Part shown: in pieces, positions 56,343 to 64,000 of the stretch
How the letters are laid out: each line of letters opens with the position of its first letter
Numbering within the stretch: position 1 is the first letter of the stretch
Assembly: GCF_025934275.1 (NCBI RefSeq)
Contig: NZ_JAICYI010000007.1
Location: 1 to 64,000 of the forward strand
Direction: 5' to 3'
Origin: Phenylobacterium sp.
GTDB lineage: Bacteria > Pseudomonadota > Alphaproteobacteria > Caulobacterales > Caulobacteraceae
Length of the DNA stretch: 64,000 nt
Program-made: the position numbers and the translations under genes
The notes under the pieces: model-generated
The model's database searches: none
Told to the model about the DNA's origin: nothing
The model's input: the letters and a program-made list of their open reading frames with translations, nothing else

Positions 56343-59231
56343 TCACGGCCGGACGACGGCTTGATACGCCTCCCGCGCCGCGCTGCGAACGGACGCGAGT
56401 CGGCGCGTCAAGGCGCGGAAGTCCTGCGCCCCGCCGGCGCGCGCCAGGAGCTTCCGGAACGCCGGCGGCTCGTGCGTGGGATCGGCTGGATCGTCCAGCG
56501 CCACCTTGAGCAGCTGCGTCAGATCCTGCTGCAGCCGCCAGGCCTCCTGCAGGGCGGTCAGCGGCTTGGCCGGCGCAAGCTCCGACGCTCGCGCCGCGGC
56601 AAGCGCCTGGGCGGTGTTGGGGTTCAATGGGCCGCCGCCAGCCGCGGCCGCCAGCTGCAGGTATTGGGCGGCGAACTCGATATCGACGAGGCCGCCCGGC
56701 GAAAGCTTCAGGTCCCACTCGCCCTTCGGCGGGCGCTCCCGCTCCATCAGCTCGCGCATCTCGCGGACCTCGCGCGCGGTGCGGGCGCGCTGGCGCGGCC
56801 GGCGGAGCGCCGTCTCGATCGCCGTGCGGGCGGCCTGCGCGAACGCCCCGGAGGTCGACCAGACGACCCGGGCGCGGGTGAGCGCCATCAGCTCCCAGGT
56901 CTCGGCCTGGCGCTCGTAGTAGTCGTCGAACGCCGCGAAGCTCACCGCGACCGGCCCCTTGGTCCCCGACGGCCGCAGCTGCATGTCGACCTCGTAGAGC
57001 CCGCCCTCCGCGGTCGGCGTGGAGAGCGCCGCGATCAGCCGCTGCGTGAAGCGGCCGAAGAAGGTCGCCGCATCCCAACCCTTGACGCTGGAGACCGCCG
57101 CCGGATCGGCCCCGCGGTAGAGCGTCATCAAATCAAGGTCCGAACCCGCGCTCATCTCCCGCGAGCCGCACTTGCCGAGCGCGACCACCGCCACCTCGCC
57201 GTCGAAGGCGCCGCCCAGCCGCTCCGTCTCGGCGAGCGCCGCGGGCGCGAGCGCCTCGATGCAGACGTCGGCCAAATCGGCGAAGGCCTTGCCGGCGGTC
57301 TCGGCGCTGGCCGCCCCGCTCATCACCTGCACGCCGACGCGGAACGCCTGCTCGCGGTGCACGCGGCGCACCGCGTCCATGGCCGCCTCGAACCCCTCGG
57401 CGCGCGCCACCGCCGCCCCGACCGCCGCCCGGTCCTCGGCGATGTCGATCGGATCGAAGAACGCCGGGTCGAGCATGGCGTCAATCGCGGCCGGCCGCCG
57501 CGCGAGCGTGGTTGCGAGGCGCGGCGCAAAAGCCATCACCTCCACCACCAGGCTGAAGAGCCGCGGCACGGCCAGGAACAGCGACTGCAGCTGCACCCCG
57601 GTCGACAGGCCTGCGAAAAAGTCCGCGAAGCGGTTGAAGGCGACGTCCGGCGCCCCCGTGGCATGACAGGCGTCGAGCAGCCGCGGCGCGAGCCGCGTGA
57701 AGAGTTCGCGCCCCCGCTCGGTCCGCGTGGCGGCGATGTGGCCGTGGTGCCACCCGCGAATGGTCTGCGCCACGCGGGCCGGGTTCGAAAAGCCCATCCG
57801 GCCGAGCGTCGCCAGGGTCTCGGGGTCATCCTCGACACCGGTGAACACGAGGCTGCCGAAACGGGACGACAGCGGCTCCTCCGCCGGGAAGAGCTCGGCG
57901 TATCGGGCGTTGACCGCCTTCAGCAGCCGGGTGACCGCCGCATCGAAGGCCTTCAGCCGATCGTACCCCGCGAGGGCGGCCACGCGTCGCCGGTCCGCGT
58001 CCGCCTCGGGCAGGCGATGGCTCTGCTCGTCGCCGATCATCTGCACACGGTGCTCGAGCGCGCGCAGCCGCCGATAGGCCTCGGCGAGCTCGCCGGCGGT
58101 CTCCGCGTCGACGTGCCCGGCGTCAGCCAGCGCCTGCAGCGCATCGAGCGTCCGCCGGCTGCGGAGATCCGCATGCCGGCCGCCCAGGATCAACTGCTGG
58201 GTCTGGACGTAGAACTCGATCTCACGGATGCCGCCGCGGCCAAGCTTGAGGTCGACGCCGGCGGCGGTGACCCGCTCGTCCACCTTGTAGGCGTGGATCT
58301 GGCGCTTGATGGAATGGATGTCGGCGATGGCGGCGAAATCGAGGTTCTTGCGCCAGATGAACGCCGAGAGCTCGCCCAGGAAGGCCTCCGCGGCCGGGAG
58401 GTCGCCGGCGCAGGGCCGGGCCTTGATGAACGCCGCGCGTTCCCAGTTCTGGCCGACGCTTTCGTAGTACTCGAGGGCCGCGGGCACCGGCACGGCCGGC
58501 GGCGTGGAGGCGGGATCGGGCCGCAGCCGCAGGTCGATCCGGAAGACGTAGCCGTCCGAAGTCCTGGCCTGCATCAGGTCCGCCAGCCGATGCGTCAGGC
58601 GGACCGCGAACGCCTGCGGCTCGACGCCTTCGGCCAGCGGCAGCCGCTCGGGGTCGTAGAAGACCGAGACGTCGATGTCGCTGGAATAGTTCAGCTCGAA
58701 CGCCCCCTGCTTGCCCATGGCGATGCAGAACCAGCCGGGGACCGGGCCGTCGGCGCCTTCGCCGAACCGGGTCAGACGCCCGGCTTCCAGCTCGCCGCGC
58801 GCCGCGATTGCGAGCGCCGAAGCCACAGCCGCGTCGGCGAAGCGGGTGAGCGCGCCGGTCACCTGGTCGAGATCCCAGACGCCGCCGAGGTCCGCGAGGG
58901 CGGTCAGCAGGTGAAGCTCGGCCTTCCGTCGCCGAAGCTCGGCGCCGCCCGCCTCGGGGTCGAGCGCGCCGGCCGCTTCGGCGCGGGCGAGGATTTCCTG
59001 CAGGCGCCGATCCGGCGCGTCGGCGAGCAGCGCCGCCAGCCGCGGGGGATCGCGCCGCGCGAGGCTGGCCAGATAGGGCGAGGCGCCGAACACCGGCGCG
59101 AGCGCGGGCCAGGCCGCCTCCAGCGGCGGCGACCACACCGTCTCAGCGATGGTCTCGCGGGCGCGCTCGACGGCCAGCTTGTCGAGCACCGGTCCGCAGG
59201 GTCTGAGCTGTTCGCCGAGTGAAGCCATCAC
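56343..59231 (-). CDS. glnE: Bifunctional glutamine synthetase adenylyltransferase/deadenylase
   Basis: A 962-residue protein with two nucleotidyltransferase domains: GKQGAFELNYSSDIDVSVFY in the N-terminal half and GKCGSREMSAGSDLDLMTLY in the C-terminal half, each followed by its helical region (LKLGRGGIREIEFYVQTQQL and LKLSPGGLVDIEFAAQYLQL). GlnE adds AMP to glutamine synthetase or removes it under control of PII and glutamine. Two adjacent Met codons open the gene. It ends 14 nt from the convergent PAS kinase, and it is the last gene of the ccm-degP-two-component-glnE block. Confidence 0.95.
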   Translation of the reverse strand: MMASLGEQLRPCGPVLDKLAVERARETIAETVWSPPLEAAWPALAPVFGASPYLASLARRDPPRLAALLADAPDRRLQEILARAEAAGALDPEAGGAELRRRKAELHLLTALADLGGVWDLDQVTGALTRFADAAVASALAIAARGELEAGRLTRFGEGADGPVPGWFCIAMGKQGAFELNYSSDIDVSVFYDPERLPLAEGVEPQAFAVRLTHRLADLMQARTSDGYVFRIDLRLRPDPASTPPAVPVPAALEYYESVGQNWERAAFIKARPCAGDLPAAEAFLGELSAFIWRKNLDFAAIADIHSIKRQIHAYKVDERVTAAGVDLKLGRGGIREIEFYVQTQQLILGGRHADLRSRRTLDALQALADAGHVDAETAGELAEAYRRLRALEHRVQMIGDEQSHRLPEADADRRRVAALAGYDRLKAFDAAVTRLLKAVNARYAELFPAEEPLSSRFGSLVFTGVEDDPETLATLGRMGFSNPARVAQTIRGWHHGHIAATRTERGRELFTRLAPRLLDACHATGAPDVAFNRFADFFAGLSTGVQLQSLFLAVPRLFSLVVEVMAFAPRLATTLARRPAAIDAMLDPAFFDPIDIAEDRAAVGAAVARAEGFEAAMDAVRRVHREQAFRVGVQVMSGAASAETAGKAFADLADVCIEALAPAALAETERLGGAFDGEVAVVALGKCGSREMSAGSDLDLMTLYRGADPAAVSSVKGWDAATFFGRFTQRLIAALSTPTAEGGLYEVDMQLRPSGTKGPVAVSFAAFDDYYERQAETWELMALTRARVVWSTSGAFAQAARTAIETALRRPRQRARTAREVREMRELMERERPPKGEWDLKLSPGGLVDIEFAAQYLQLAAAAGGGPLNPNTAQALAAARASELAPAKPLTALQEAWRLQQDLTQLLKVALDDPADPTHEPPAFRKLLARAGGAQDFRALTRRLASVRSAAREAYQAVVRP

Positions 59232-59267
59232 GCCTAATTGCCAGGGTGCGAGCGCACCGGCCAGCGA

Positions 59268-60671
59268 CTAGGCCGCGCGCGGCAGGATCAGAGCCACCCG
59301 CAGACCCGGCCCGCTGTCGCCCACCTTGCCCGGCCCTTCGTCCAGCTCCAGCCGGCCGCGATGCGCCTCGGCCACGGCGGCGACCAGGGAGAGGCCGAGC
59401 CCCGCGCCCGGCTGATTGCGGCTGTTCTCCAGCCGCACGAACCGCTCGATCACCCGGCCGCGGTCCGCCTCCGGCACGCCCGGACCGGTGTCGGTCACCG
59501 AGAACTCCACCTCGCCCGAGGAACGGCGGCGCACCCTGAGCATGATGGCCCCGCCCTTCGGCGTATACTTGACGGCGTTGTCCAGCACATTGGCGATCGC
59601 CTGGGCCAGGAACTCCTTGTTGCCGCGACTCTGGAGACCCTTGGTGAGCTCGGCGGCGAAGTCGATGCCCTTCTCCTCGCAGAGCGGTTCGTAGAGTTCG
59701 CAGATGTCGGCGGCGAGCTCGGCGGGGTCGAAGACAGCCGGGTCCGGCGCGGTCCCCGCCGCCTGCAGCCGGGCGATGGCGAGCACGGTGACGAAGGTCA
59801 TCAGCACCCCATCGGTGTCCTCCAGCGCCTGCGCCAGCGCGTGAGTTGGATCACCCCTGCCGGCTTCCACGTCGAGGTAGGCGGCCTCCAGCCGGGCGCG
59901 CAGACGGGTGAGCGGCGAGCGCAGGTCATGGGCGATTGCGTCGCCGGCGTGCTTGTGTCCCGCCATGGAGCGCTCCAGGCGGTCGAGCATCTCGTTCAGC
60001 GCCTGGGCCAACTCGTCGAACTCGTCGCGGGCGCCGCGGACCGGCGCGCGTGCTGCGAGATCGCCTCCGCGAACCGCGTCCAGCACCACCGTCAGCCCGG
60101 TCATGCTGCGGCTGACGTTGCGACTCATCAGCACCCCCCCGCTCAGGCCGAGCACGATGACCAGCAGGCCCGCGCCCCAAAGCGCGCGCACGACGCTGAC
60201 GACGTAAGCCTCGTCCTCGCCGACGTCGGCGCCGACGAACAGGATCTCGCCGCCCGAAAGCCGCTCCTGCAGGCCGCGGGCCGGATGCTTGATCATGCGG
60301 CCCTGCAGCGTCTGGTCGAGGATCGAGAAGCTCTTCCACGTGGGTTGCCCGCCAAACCGGTCCACCGGGCTCTCCTCGATCGAGCCGGAGATCCGCTTGC
60401 CGTCCTTGCTCATCAGCAGATAGAGGAACGGCCGCTCGCTCGCGGCGCGCTCGATCAGGGACTGATTGACCGCATCCAGGCCCGCGCGGTCGTAGGCCGC
60501 GACCAGCGAGCGCATCTCCTGCTGGATCTCGCGGTCGGTCCGTCGCGTCGCCTCGCCCGCGGTCGCCACGTAGATGTAGGCCAGGAGCGCGAAGGCCACC
60601 GAGGCGAACAGCGCGAGGAACAGCAGCGTCAGCCGGAACGGCGCCGTTCTGAAGATGCGCGGCAGGCGCAT
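59268..60671 (-). CDS. HAMP sensor histidine kinase
   Basis: A 467-residue kinase with a first helix at about 13-36, a periplasmic sensor of about 125 residues, a second helix (about 163-183), HAMP (MSRNVSRSMTGLTVVLDAVR), a HisKA box with AIAHDLRSPLTRLRARLEAA and a HATPase with VLDNAVKYTPKGG, TDTGPGVP and GAGLGLSLV. It starts 21 nt after its cognate regulator. In other alphaproteobacteria the equivalent pair lies between degP and glnE (general knowledge), consistent with an envelope-stress or related signal, but the signal is unknown. Confidence 0.92.
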   Translation of the reverse strand: MRLPRIFRTAPFRLTLLFLALFASVAFALLAYIYVATAGEATRRTDREIQQEMRSLVAAYDRAGLDAVNQSLIERAASERPFLYLLMSKDGKRISGSIEESPVDRFGGQPTWKSFSILDQTLQGRMIKHPARGLQERLSGGEILFVGADVGEDEAYVVSVVRALWGAGLLVIVLGLSGGVLMSRNVSRSMTGLTVVLDAVRGGDLAARAPVRGARDEFDELAQALNEMLDRLERSMAGHKHAGDAIAHDLRSPLTRLRARLEAAYLDVEAGRGDPTHALAQALEDTDGVLMTFVTVLAIARLQAAGTAPDPAVFDPAELAADICELYEPLCEEKGIDFAAELTKGLQSRGNKEFLAQAIANVLDNAVKYTPKGGAIMLRVRRRSSGEVEFSVTDTGPGVPEADRGRVIERFVRLENSRNQPGAGLGLSLVAAVAEAHRGRLELDEGPGKVGDSGPGLRVALILPRAA

Positions 60672-60692
60672 GTGGCGAGGCGCCGTTCGCGC

Positions 60693-61364
60693 CTAGGCGT
60701 CCAGCCGGTAGCCCGCGCCGCGGACCGTTTGCAGCATCGGCCGGTCGAACCCCCTGTCGATCTTCGAGCGGAGCCGGGAGATGTGCACGTCGATGACGTT
60801 GGTCTGCGGGTCGAAGTGGTACTCCCAAACCTTCTCCAGCAGCATGGTGCGGGTCACCGACTGGCCGGCGTGACGCATCATGAACTCCAGCAGCTGGAAT
60901 TCGCGCGGCTGCAGGTCGATCTCCTTGCCCTGACGCTGGACGGTCCGGGCGATGAGGTCCATCTCCAGGTCGCCCACCTTCAGCACCGTCGCGACCGAGC
61001 CGGTCTCCCGCCGCCGCGACAGCGCCGCGACGCGGGCGATCAGCTCGGCGAAGGCGTAGGGCTTGACCAGGTAGTCATCGCCGCCGGCCTGCAGCCCGGT
61101 GACCCGGTCGCCGACCTCGCCCAACGCGGAGAGGAAAAGGACCGGGGTGCCGTCGCCCTGCCGGCGTAGCGTCTCGACGAGCTTCACCCCATCCATCTTC
61201 GGCATCATGCGGTCGACGATCATGACGTCGAACGCGCCGGCCTGGGCGGCCTTCAGCCCGTCCTCTCCGTCGGCCGCCTGGACGCACGCGTGGCCGGCTT
61301 CGGCCAGGCCGCGCACCATGGCCTCGGCCGCCTCGCGATCGTCTTCGACAATCAGGATCCTCAT
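60693..61364 (-). CDS. OmpR-family response regulator beside degP
   Basis: A 223-residue regulator: receiver with EDD at 7-9, Asp51 (VMIVDRMMPKMDG) and Lys in LVKPYAF, then a winged helix (LQPREFQLLEFMMRHAGQSV, VIDVHISRLRSKID, VRGAGYRL). It is encoded 20 nt after the DegP stop and 21 nt before its kinase. It resembles the CzcR/RagA-type regulators found at this position in alphaproteobacteria. No direct repeat like the one at 8525-8546 is seen nearby. Confidence 0.93.
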   Translation of the reverse strand: MRILIVEDDREAAEAMVRGLAEAGHACVQAADGEDGLKAAQAGAFDVMIVDRMMPKMDGVKLVETLRRQGDGTPVLFLSALGEVGDRVTGLQAGGDDYLVKPYAFAELIARVAALSRRRETGSVATVLKVGDLEMDLIARTVQRQGKEIDLQPREFQLLEFMMRHAGQSVTRTMLLEKVWEYHFDPQTNVIDVHISRLRSKIDRGFDRPMLQTVRGAGYRLDA

Positions 61365-61384
61365 CGCCCGCCCCCGAGCCGAAC

Positions 61385-62950
61385 CTATTTGATCTTGAGC
61401 GCCAGGAAGGCCGTCCGGCCGCCGCGATAGACGCCGACCAGCACGCTCTGCCGGCCGGCTTTGCGGGCCTGCTCGACGACCGCTGCGACGTCGGCGGCGG
61501 CAGCCACCTGGCGGTCGCCGGCGCGCACGATCACATCGCCGCGCCGCAATCCCTTGTCGCCGGCGTCGGAGGATTCGTCGACCGAGGTGACGACCGCGCC
61601 GTGCACGCTGGCGTTCAGCCCGAGCTGTCGGCGCAGCGCCTCGTCGAGCGGGGCCAGCCGCATGCCGAGCACCGCCGGCGCGGCGGGCGTCGGCGCGGCC
61701 TGCGGACCGCTGCCGCTCGAGCCGGGGCCGTTGTCGTTGGCCGCCAGCTCCTTCTCCGAGGGCCGCACGCCCGAGCGCACGTCGAACGTGCGGTGACGCC
61801 CGTCGCGGATCACGTCCAGGTGCAGGATGTCGCCGGGCCGCATCTGGGCGACTTCGCGGGTCAGCTCGGAGGAGGTCTTCACCTGATGGCCGTTGATCGA
61901 GACCACCACGTCGCCCGGGAGCAAGCCCGCCCGCTGCGAGGGTCCCCCCGGGACGAGATCCGAGACGATCGCACCCTTCTGGTCTCCGAGCCCCTGGGCT
62001 TGGGCCATTTCGGTGGTGAAGTCCTGGATCGTCGCGCCGATGTAGCCACGCTGGATCGCGCCGCCGTGCACCAGCTGCGAGGTCACCTTCTCGGCGACGT
62101 CCGCCGGAATCGCAAAGCCGATCCCGACCGAGCCGCCGGTCGGCGAGAAGATCGCGGTGTTGACCCCGATCACCCGGCCGTAGATGTCGAAGGTCGGGCC
62201 GCCGGAGTTGCCGCGGTTGATGGGGGCGTCGATCTGGATGTAGTCGACGAAGGTCTCGCCAATGTTGCGGCCGTAGGCGGAGACGATGCCGGCGGTCGCC
62301 GAGCCGCCGAGCCCGAAGGGATTGCCGACGGCGATCACCCAGTCGCCGACGCGCGGCCGGGCCGAATTCTCGAAGTTGACGAACGGGTAGGGTCCGCCGG
62401 TGACCTTGATCACCGCCAGATCGGTCGCCTCGTCGCGCCCGACCACCTTGGCGTCCAGCTCACGCTCGTCCTTGAGCACGACCTTGATGCTCTCGGCGTT
62501 CTCGACCACGTGGTTGTTGGTGACGATGTAGCCGTCGGGGGAAACAAAGAAGCCGGAGCCGGAGGACTGCTGGGTGGGGAGCTTGGGCTGCCCCTTCTCG
62601 GTCCGGCCGCCCTGCGGCGGGCCGCCGCCCTCGTCGTCGTCGCCCCCGCCGCGCGGCACGATATCGAACGGCAAGCCCTCGAGGCCGGGGATGCGCCGCA
62701 GCAGGCTCGGATCGACGCGGCTGGTCACATTGATCGAGACCACCGCCGGAGAGACCTTCTCGAAGATGTCGGCGAACGACATGGGCGCGCCCGGGGGCGG
62801 CGCGAAGATCGGCGCGGTCGAGGCCTTGATCACCTGCCCCTGGCCGGCGTGGGCCGAGGGCAGCTGCATGCCGGCGCCGGCCACTGCGGCGACCATGACG
62901 CCGGCGCCGGCGACGGCGCCCAGTAGGTAACCGGACTTCTTGGAGGTCAT
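61385..62950 (-). CDS. degP: DegP/HtrA-family periplasmic serine protease
   Basis: A 521-residue trypsin-like protease with the triad His147 (TNNHVV), Asp177 (ATDLAVIKV) and Ser249 (NRGNSGGPTF), followed by two PDZ domains (about 290-400 and 425-521). Residues 1-36 form a signal peptide or anchor (YLLGAVAGAGVMVAAVAGAG, then SAHA). The start at 62950 has GGAAAGAAG upstream. It has an extended linker rich in Gly/Asp (GGGDDDEGGG, near 101-110) before the protease domain, longer than in E. coli DegP. It degrades or refolds damaged envelope proteins and sits in the conserved ccm-degP-glnE block. Confidence 0.93.
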   Translation of the reverse strand: MTSKKSGYLLGAVAGAGVMVAAVAGAGMQLPSAHAGQGQVIKASTAPIFAPPPGAPMSFADIFEKVSPAVVSINVTSRVDPSLLRRIPGLEGLPFDIVPRGGGDDDEGGGPPQGGRTEKGQPKLPTQQSSGSGFFVSPDGYIVTNNHVVENAESIKVVLKDERELDAKVVGRDEATDLAVIKVTGGPYPFVNFENSARPRVGDWVIAVGNPFGLGGSATAGIVSAYGRNIGETFVDYIQIDAPINRGNSGGPTFDIYGRVIGVNTAIFSPTGGSVGIGFAIPADVAEKVTSQLVHGGAIQRGYIGATIQDFTTEMAQAQGLGDQKGAIVSDLVPGGPSQRAGLLPGDVVVSINGHQVKTSSELTREVAQMRPGDILHLDVIRDGRHRTFDVRSGVRPSEKELAANDNGPGSSGSGPQAAPTPAAPAVLGMRLAPLDEALRRQLGLNASVHGAVVTSVDESSDAGDKGLRRGDVIVRAGDRQVAAAADVAAVVEQARKAGRQSVLVGVYRGGRTAFLALKIK

Positions 62951-63095
62951 AAGTCTTCTTTCCTTCGGCGCGCCTGGCGGGGAGGCCTGCGCGCCACACA
63001 AAACCTAGGTTCGATGCACGAGAGCGCAATGGCTCTCAAGTTACGGTTAGGTCACCCTGCCCTCGGCTTTCCGTCGGTTCTTAGGCGCAAAGATG

Positions 63096-63548
63096 TCAGG
63101 TCCGGCCGTCCTGCGATAGCCGCTGCAATCGCGCGCGCTCGGCTTCCGAAAGCTCGTCCTCGGGCTGACGGTTCCTCAGTCGCCCGAGAAGCAGCACAAC
63201 GCCCAGGCCGACCACCAGGAACGGCCCGGCCCAGAGCGCCAGATTGCCCGCGTCGAACGAGGGCCTGAGCAGCACGAACTGGCCGTAGCGGTCGGTCAGG
63301 AACTGCTTGATCTCGACGTCGCTCTTGCCGGCCTTCACCTGCTGCCTGACGATCTGGCGCAGATCGTGCGCGAGCTCGGCCTGGGAGTCATCGATCGACT
63401 CATTCTGACAGACCAGACAGCGCACGTCCTTGAAGATCGTCCGGGCGCGCGCCTCCTGCGCCGGGTTCGGCAGGCGTTCCGACGGATCCGAGGCGGCGGC
63501 GATGCAGAGCACGCCGGCCAGGGCCGCAAGCGACGCCCGGACCCTCAC
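63096..63548 (-). CDS. ccmH: Cytochrome c maturation protein CcmH
   Basis: A 150-residue periplasmic thiol reductase with the RCLVCQNESIDDSQAELA motif (CxxC) that reduces apocytochrome c before haem attachment. Residues 1-19 are a signal peptide (VRVRASLAALAGVLCIAAA). YGQFVLLRPSFDAGNLALW precedes the C-terminal membrane helix (about 105-125). The start is a GTG overlapping the ccmF stop (GTGA), as expected for these coupled genes. Confidence 0.93.
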   Translation of the reverse strand: MRVRASLAALAGVLCIAAASDPSERLPNPAQEARARTIFKDVRCLVCQNESIDDSQAELAHDLRQIVRQQVKAGKSDVEIKQFLTDRYGQFVLLRPSFDAGNLALWAGPFLVVGLGVVLLLGRLRNRQPEDELSEAERARLQRLSQDGRT

Positions 63549-64000
63549 GCCGGCTGCTCCCGCCGGCGGGGCACGCCGATCCGCAGCCGCCGGTCCGAGA
63601 GCGAGATCGCCCCGCCAAGCGCCATGATCACGGGACCCAGGAAAATCAGGCTCGCGAGCGGATTCCAGTAGGCGCGGATCAGCCAAACCGGCCCGCTCGC
63701 GCTGTCCCGCCGCTCGCCGAGCACGATGTAGAGGTGGCTGAACCCGCGGTTGCAGATGGCCACCTCGGAGGTCGTCTGGCCGCCGGCCAGATACAGCCGC
63801 CGTTCCGGCTCGCCCACGCACACCGGATGGCCGTCGCGGGTCGCCGCCACGATCGCCCGCTCCGCGTCGTAGTTCTTGCCCTCGATCGGGCCCACGTCCT
63901 TCAGCACCAGGTGGTAGGCGCCGACGTTCAGCGCGCCGCCGATCGGCAGCGTCTCGGCCGCCTCGGCGCGCCAGGTGGTTTCGAAGGTGGCGCCCAGGAC
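63545..64000 (-). CDS. ccmF: Cytochrome c haem lyase subunit CcmF, C-terminal part
   Basis: The visible 151 codons are the end of CcmF. The periplasmic segment has LNVGAYHLVLKDVGPIEGKN and LYLAGGQTTSEVAICNRGFS. It is followed by RAYWNPLASLIFLGPVIMAL and GGAISLSDRRLRIG, the last membrane helix and cytoplasmic tail of the family. The 5' part is outside the window. It overlaps ccmH by 4 nt. CcmF receives haem from CcmE and works with CcmH in attaching it to apocytochrome c. Confidence 0.9.
   Translation of the reverse strand, partial: VLGATFETTWRAEAAETLPIGGALNVGAYHLVLKDVGPIEGKNYDAERAIVAATRDGHPVCVGEPERRLYLAGGQTTSEVAICNRGFSHLYIVLGERRDSASGPVWLIRAYWNPLASLIFLGPVIMALGGAISLSDRRLRIGVPRRREQPA

Overview
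The window is a GC-rich stretch of an alphaproteobacterial chromosome. Caulobacteraceae is the best guess, with Phenylobacterium or Caulobacter most likely. The reasons are the alphaproteobacterial order ccmF-ccmH-degP-response regulator-kinase-glnE at the right end, a PleC/PdhS-type kinase, a large TonB-dependent receptor, a metF/metH operon led by an ArsR-methyltransferase fusion, and dense operons with 1-8 nt gene overlaps. The species assignment is inference. I saw no rRNA, tRNA, CRISPR array, integrase or transposase.

Region 1 (1-10.9 kb) is the most unusual part. It is one tightly packed minus-strand operon, running off the left edge, that appears to build and export an amine-containing lipid or acyl conjugate. 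In transcription order it holds an MtnX-like HAD phosphatase, a class III aminotransferase, a ureohydrolase-fold protein, an SMR/EamA half-transporter, an alpha/beta hydrolase whose nucleophile is Cys instead of Ser, a FemAB/GNAT-like acyltransferase, a second SMR/EamA half-transporter, an acyl carrier protein, a beta-ketoacyl-ACP synthase, a membrane desaturase and a lipoprotein. Upstream lies an OmpR/QseC-type two-component system. The operon promoter carries two perfect 11-bp tandem repeats placed like a PhoB/PmrA-type box over the -35 region.

Region 2 (10.9-19.2 kb) holds a TonB-dependent receptor, a VOC protein, a PaaI-type thioesterase, small unknown proteins, a GNAT enzyme, a membrane protein, the C-terminal remnant of an M48 peptidase ending at a REP-like palindrome, and a secreted protein of unknown function.

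Region 3 (19.2-30.3 kb) looks accessory. It contains an sdhB-sdhC-sdhD set without sdhA, small stress-associated proteins (DUF2945, DUF488, two DUF2231 proteins, a SOUL haem-binding protein), a cytochrome-b/sulfite-oxidase fusion, a membrane-anchored family 1 glycosidase fusion and a VOC dioxygenase-like protein. Short tandem repeats occur in one intergenic gap.

Region 4 (30.3-46 kb) has a TetR regulator divergent from an SDR/VC0807 pair with a composite palindromic operator between them. It is followed by a methionine-cycle operon (ArsR-methyltransferase, metF, the MetH homocysteine domain, a PPOX protein, a glutamine amidotransferase, the rest of MetH) under a perfect 16-bp palindrome. A P-loop kinase-like protein, a luciferase-like oxidoreductase, a YCII protein, an MFS exporter, a His-rich secreted protein, EttA and a CsbD protein complete the region.

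Region 5 (46-64 kb) is largely core: an amidase, a GT4 glycosyltransferase, two adjacent acyl-CoA dehydrogenases, aminopeptidase N, the PAS/PleC-like kinase, glnE, an OmpR-type two-component system, a DegP/HtrA protease, ccmH and the 3' end of ccmF. The two edge genes (lipoprotein and ccmF) are cut by the window.
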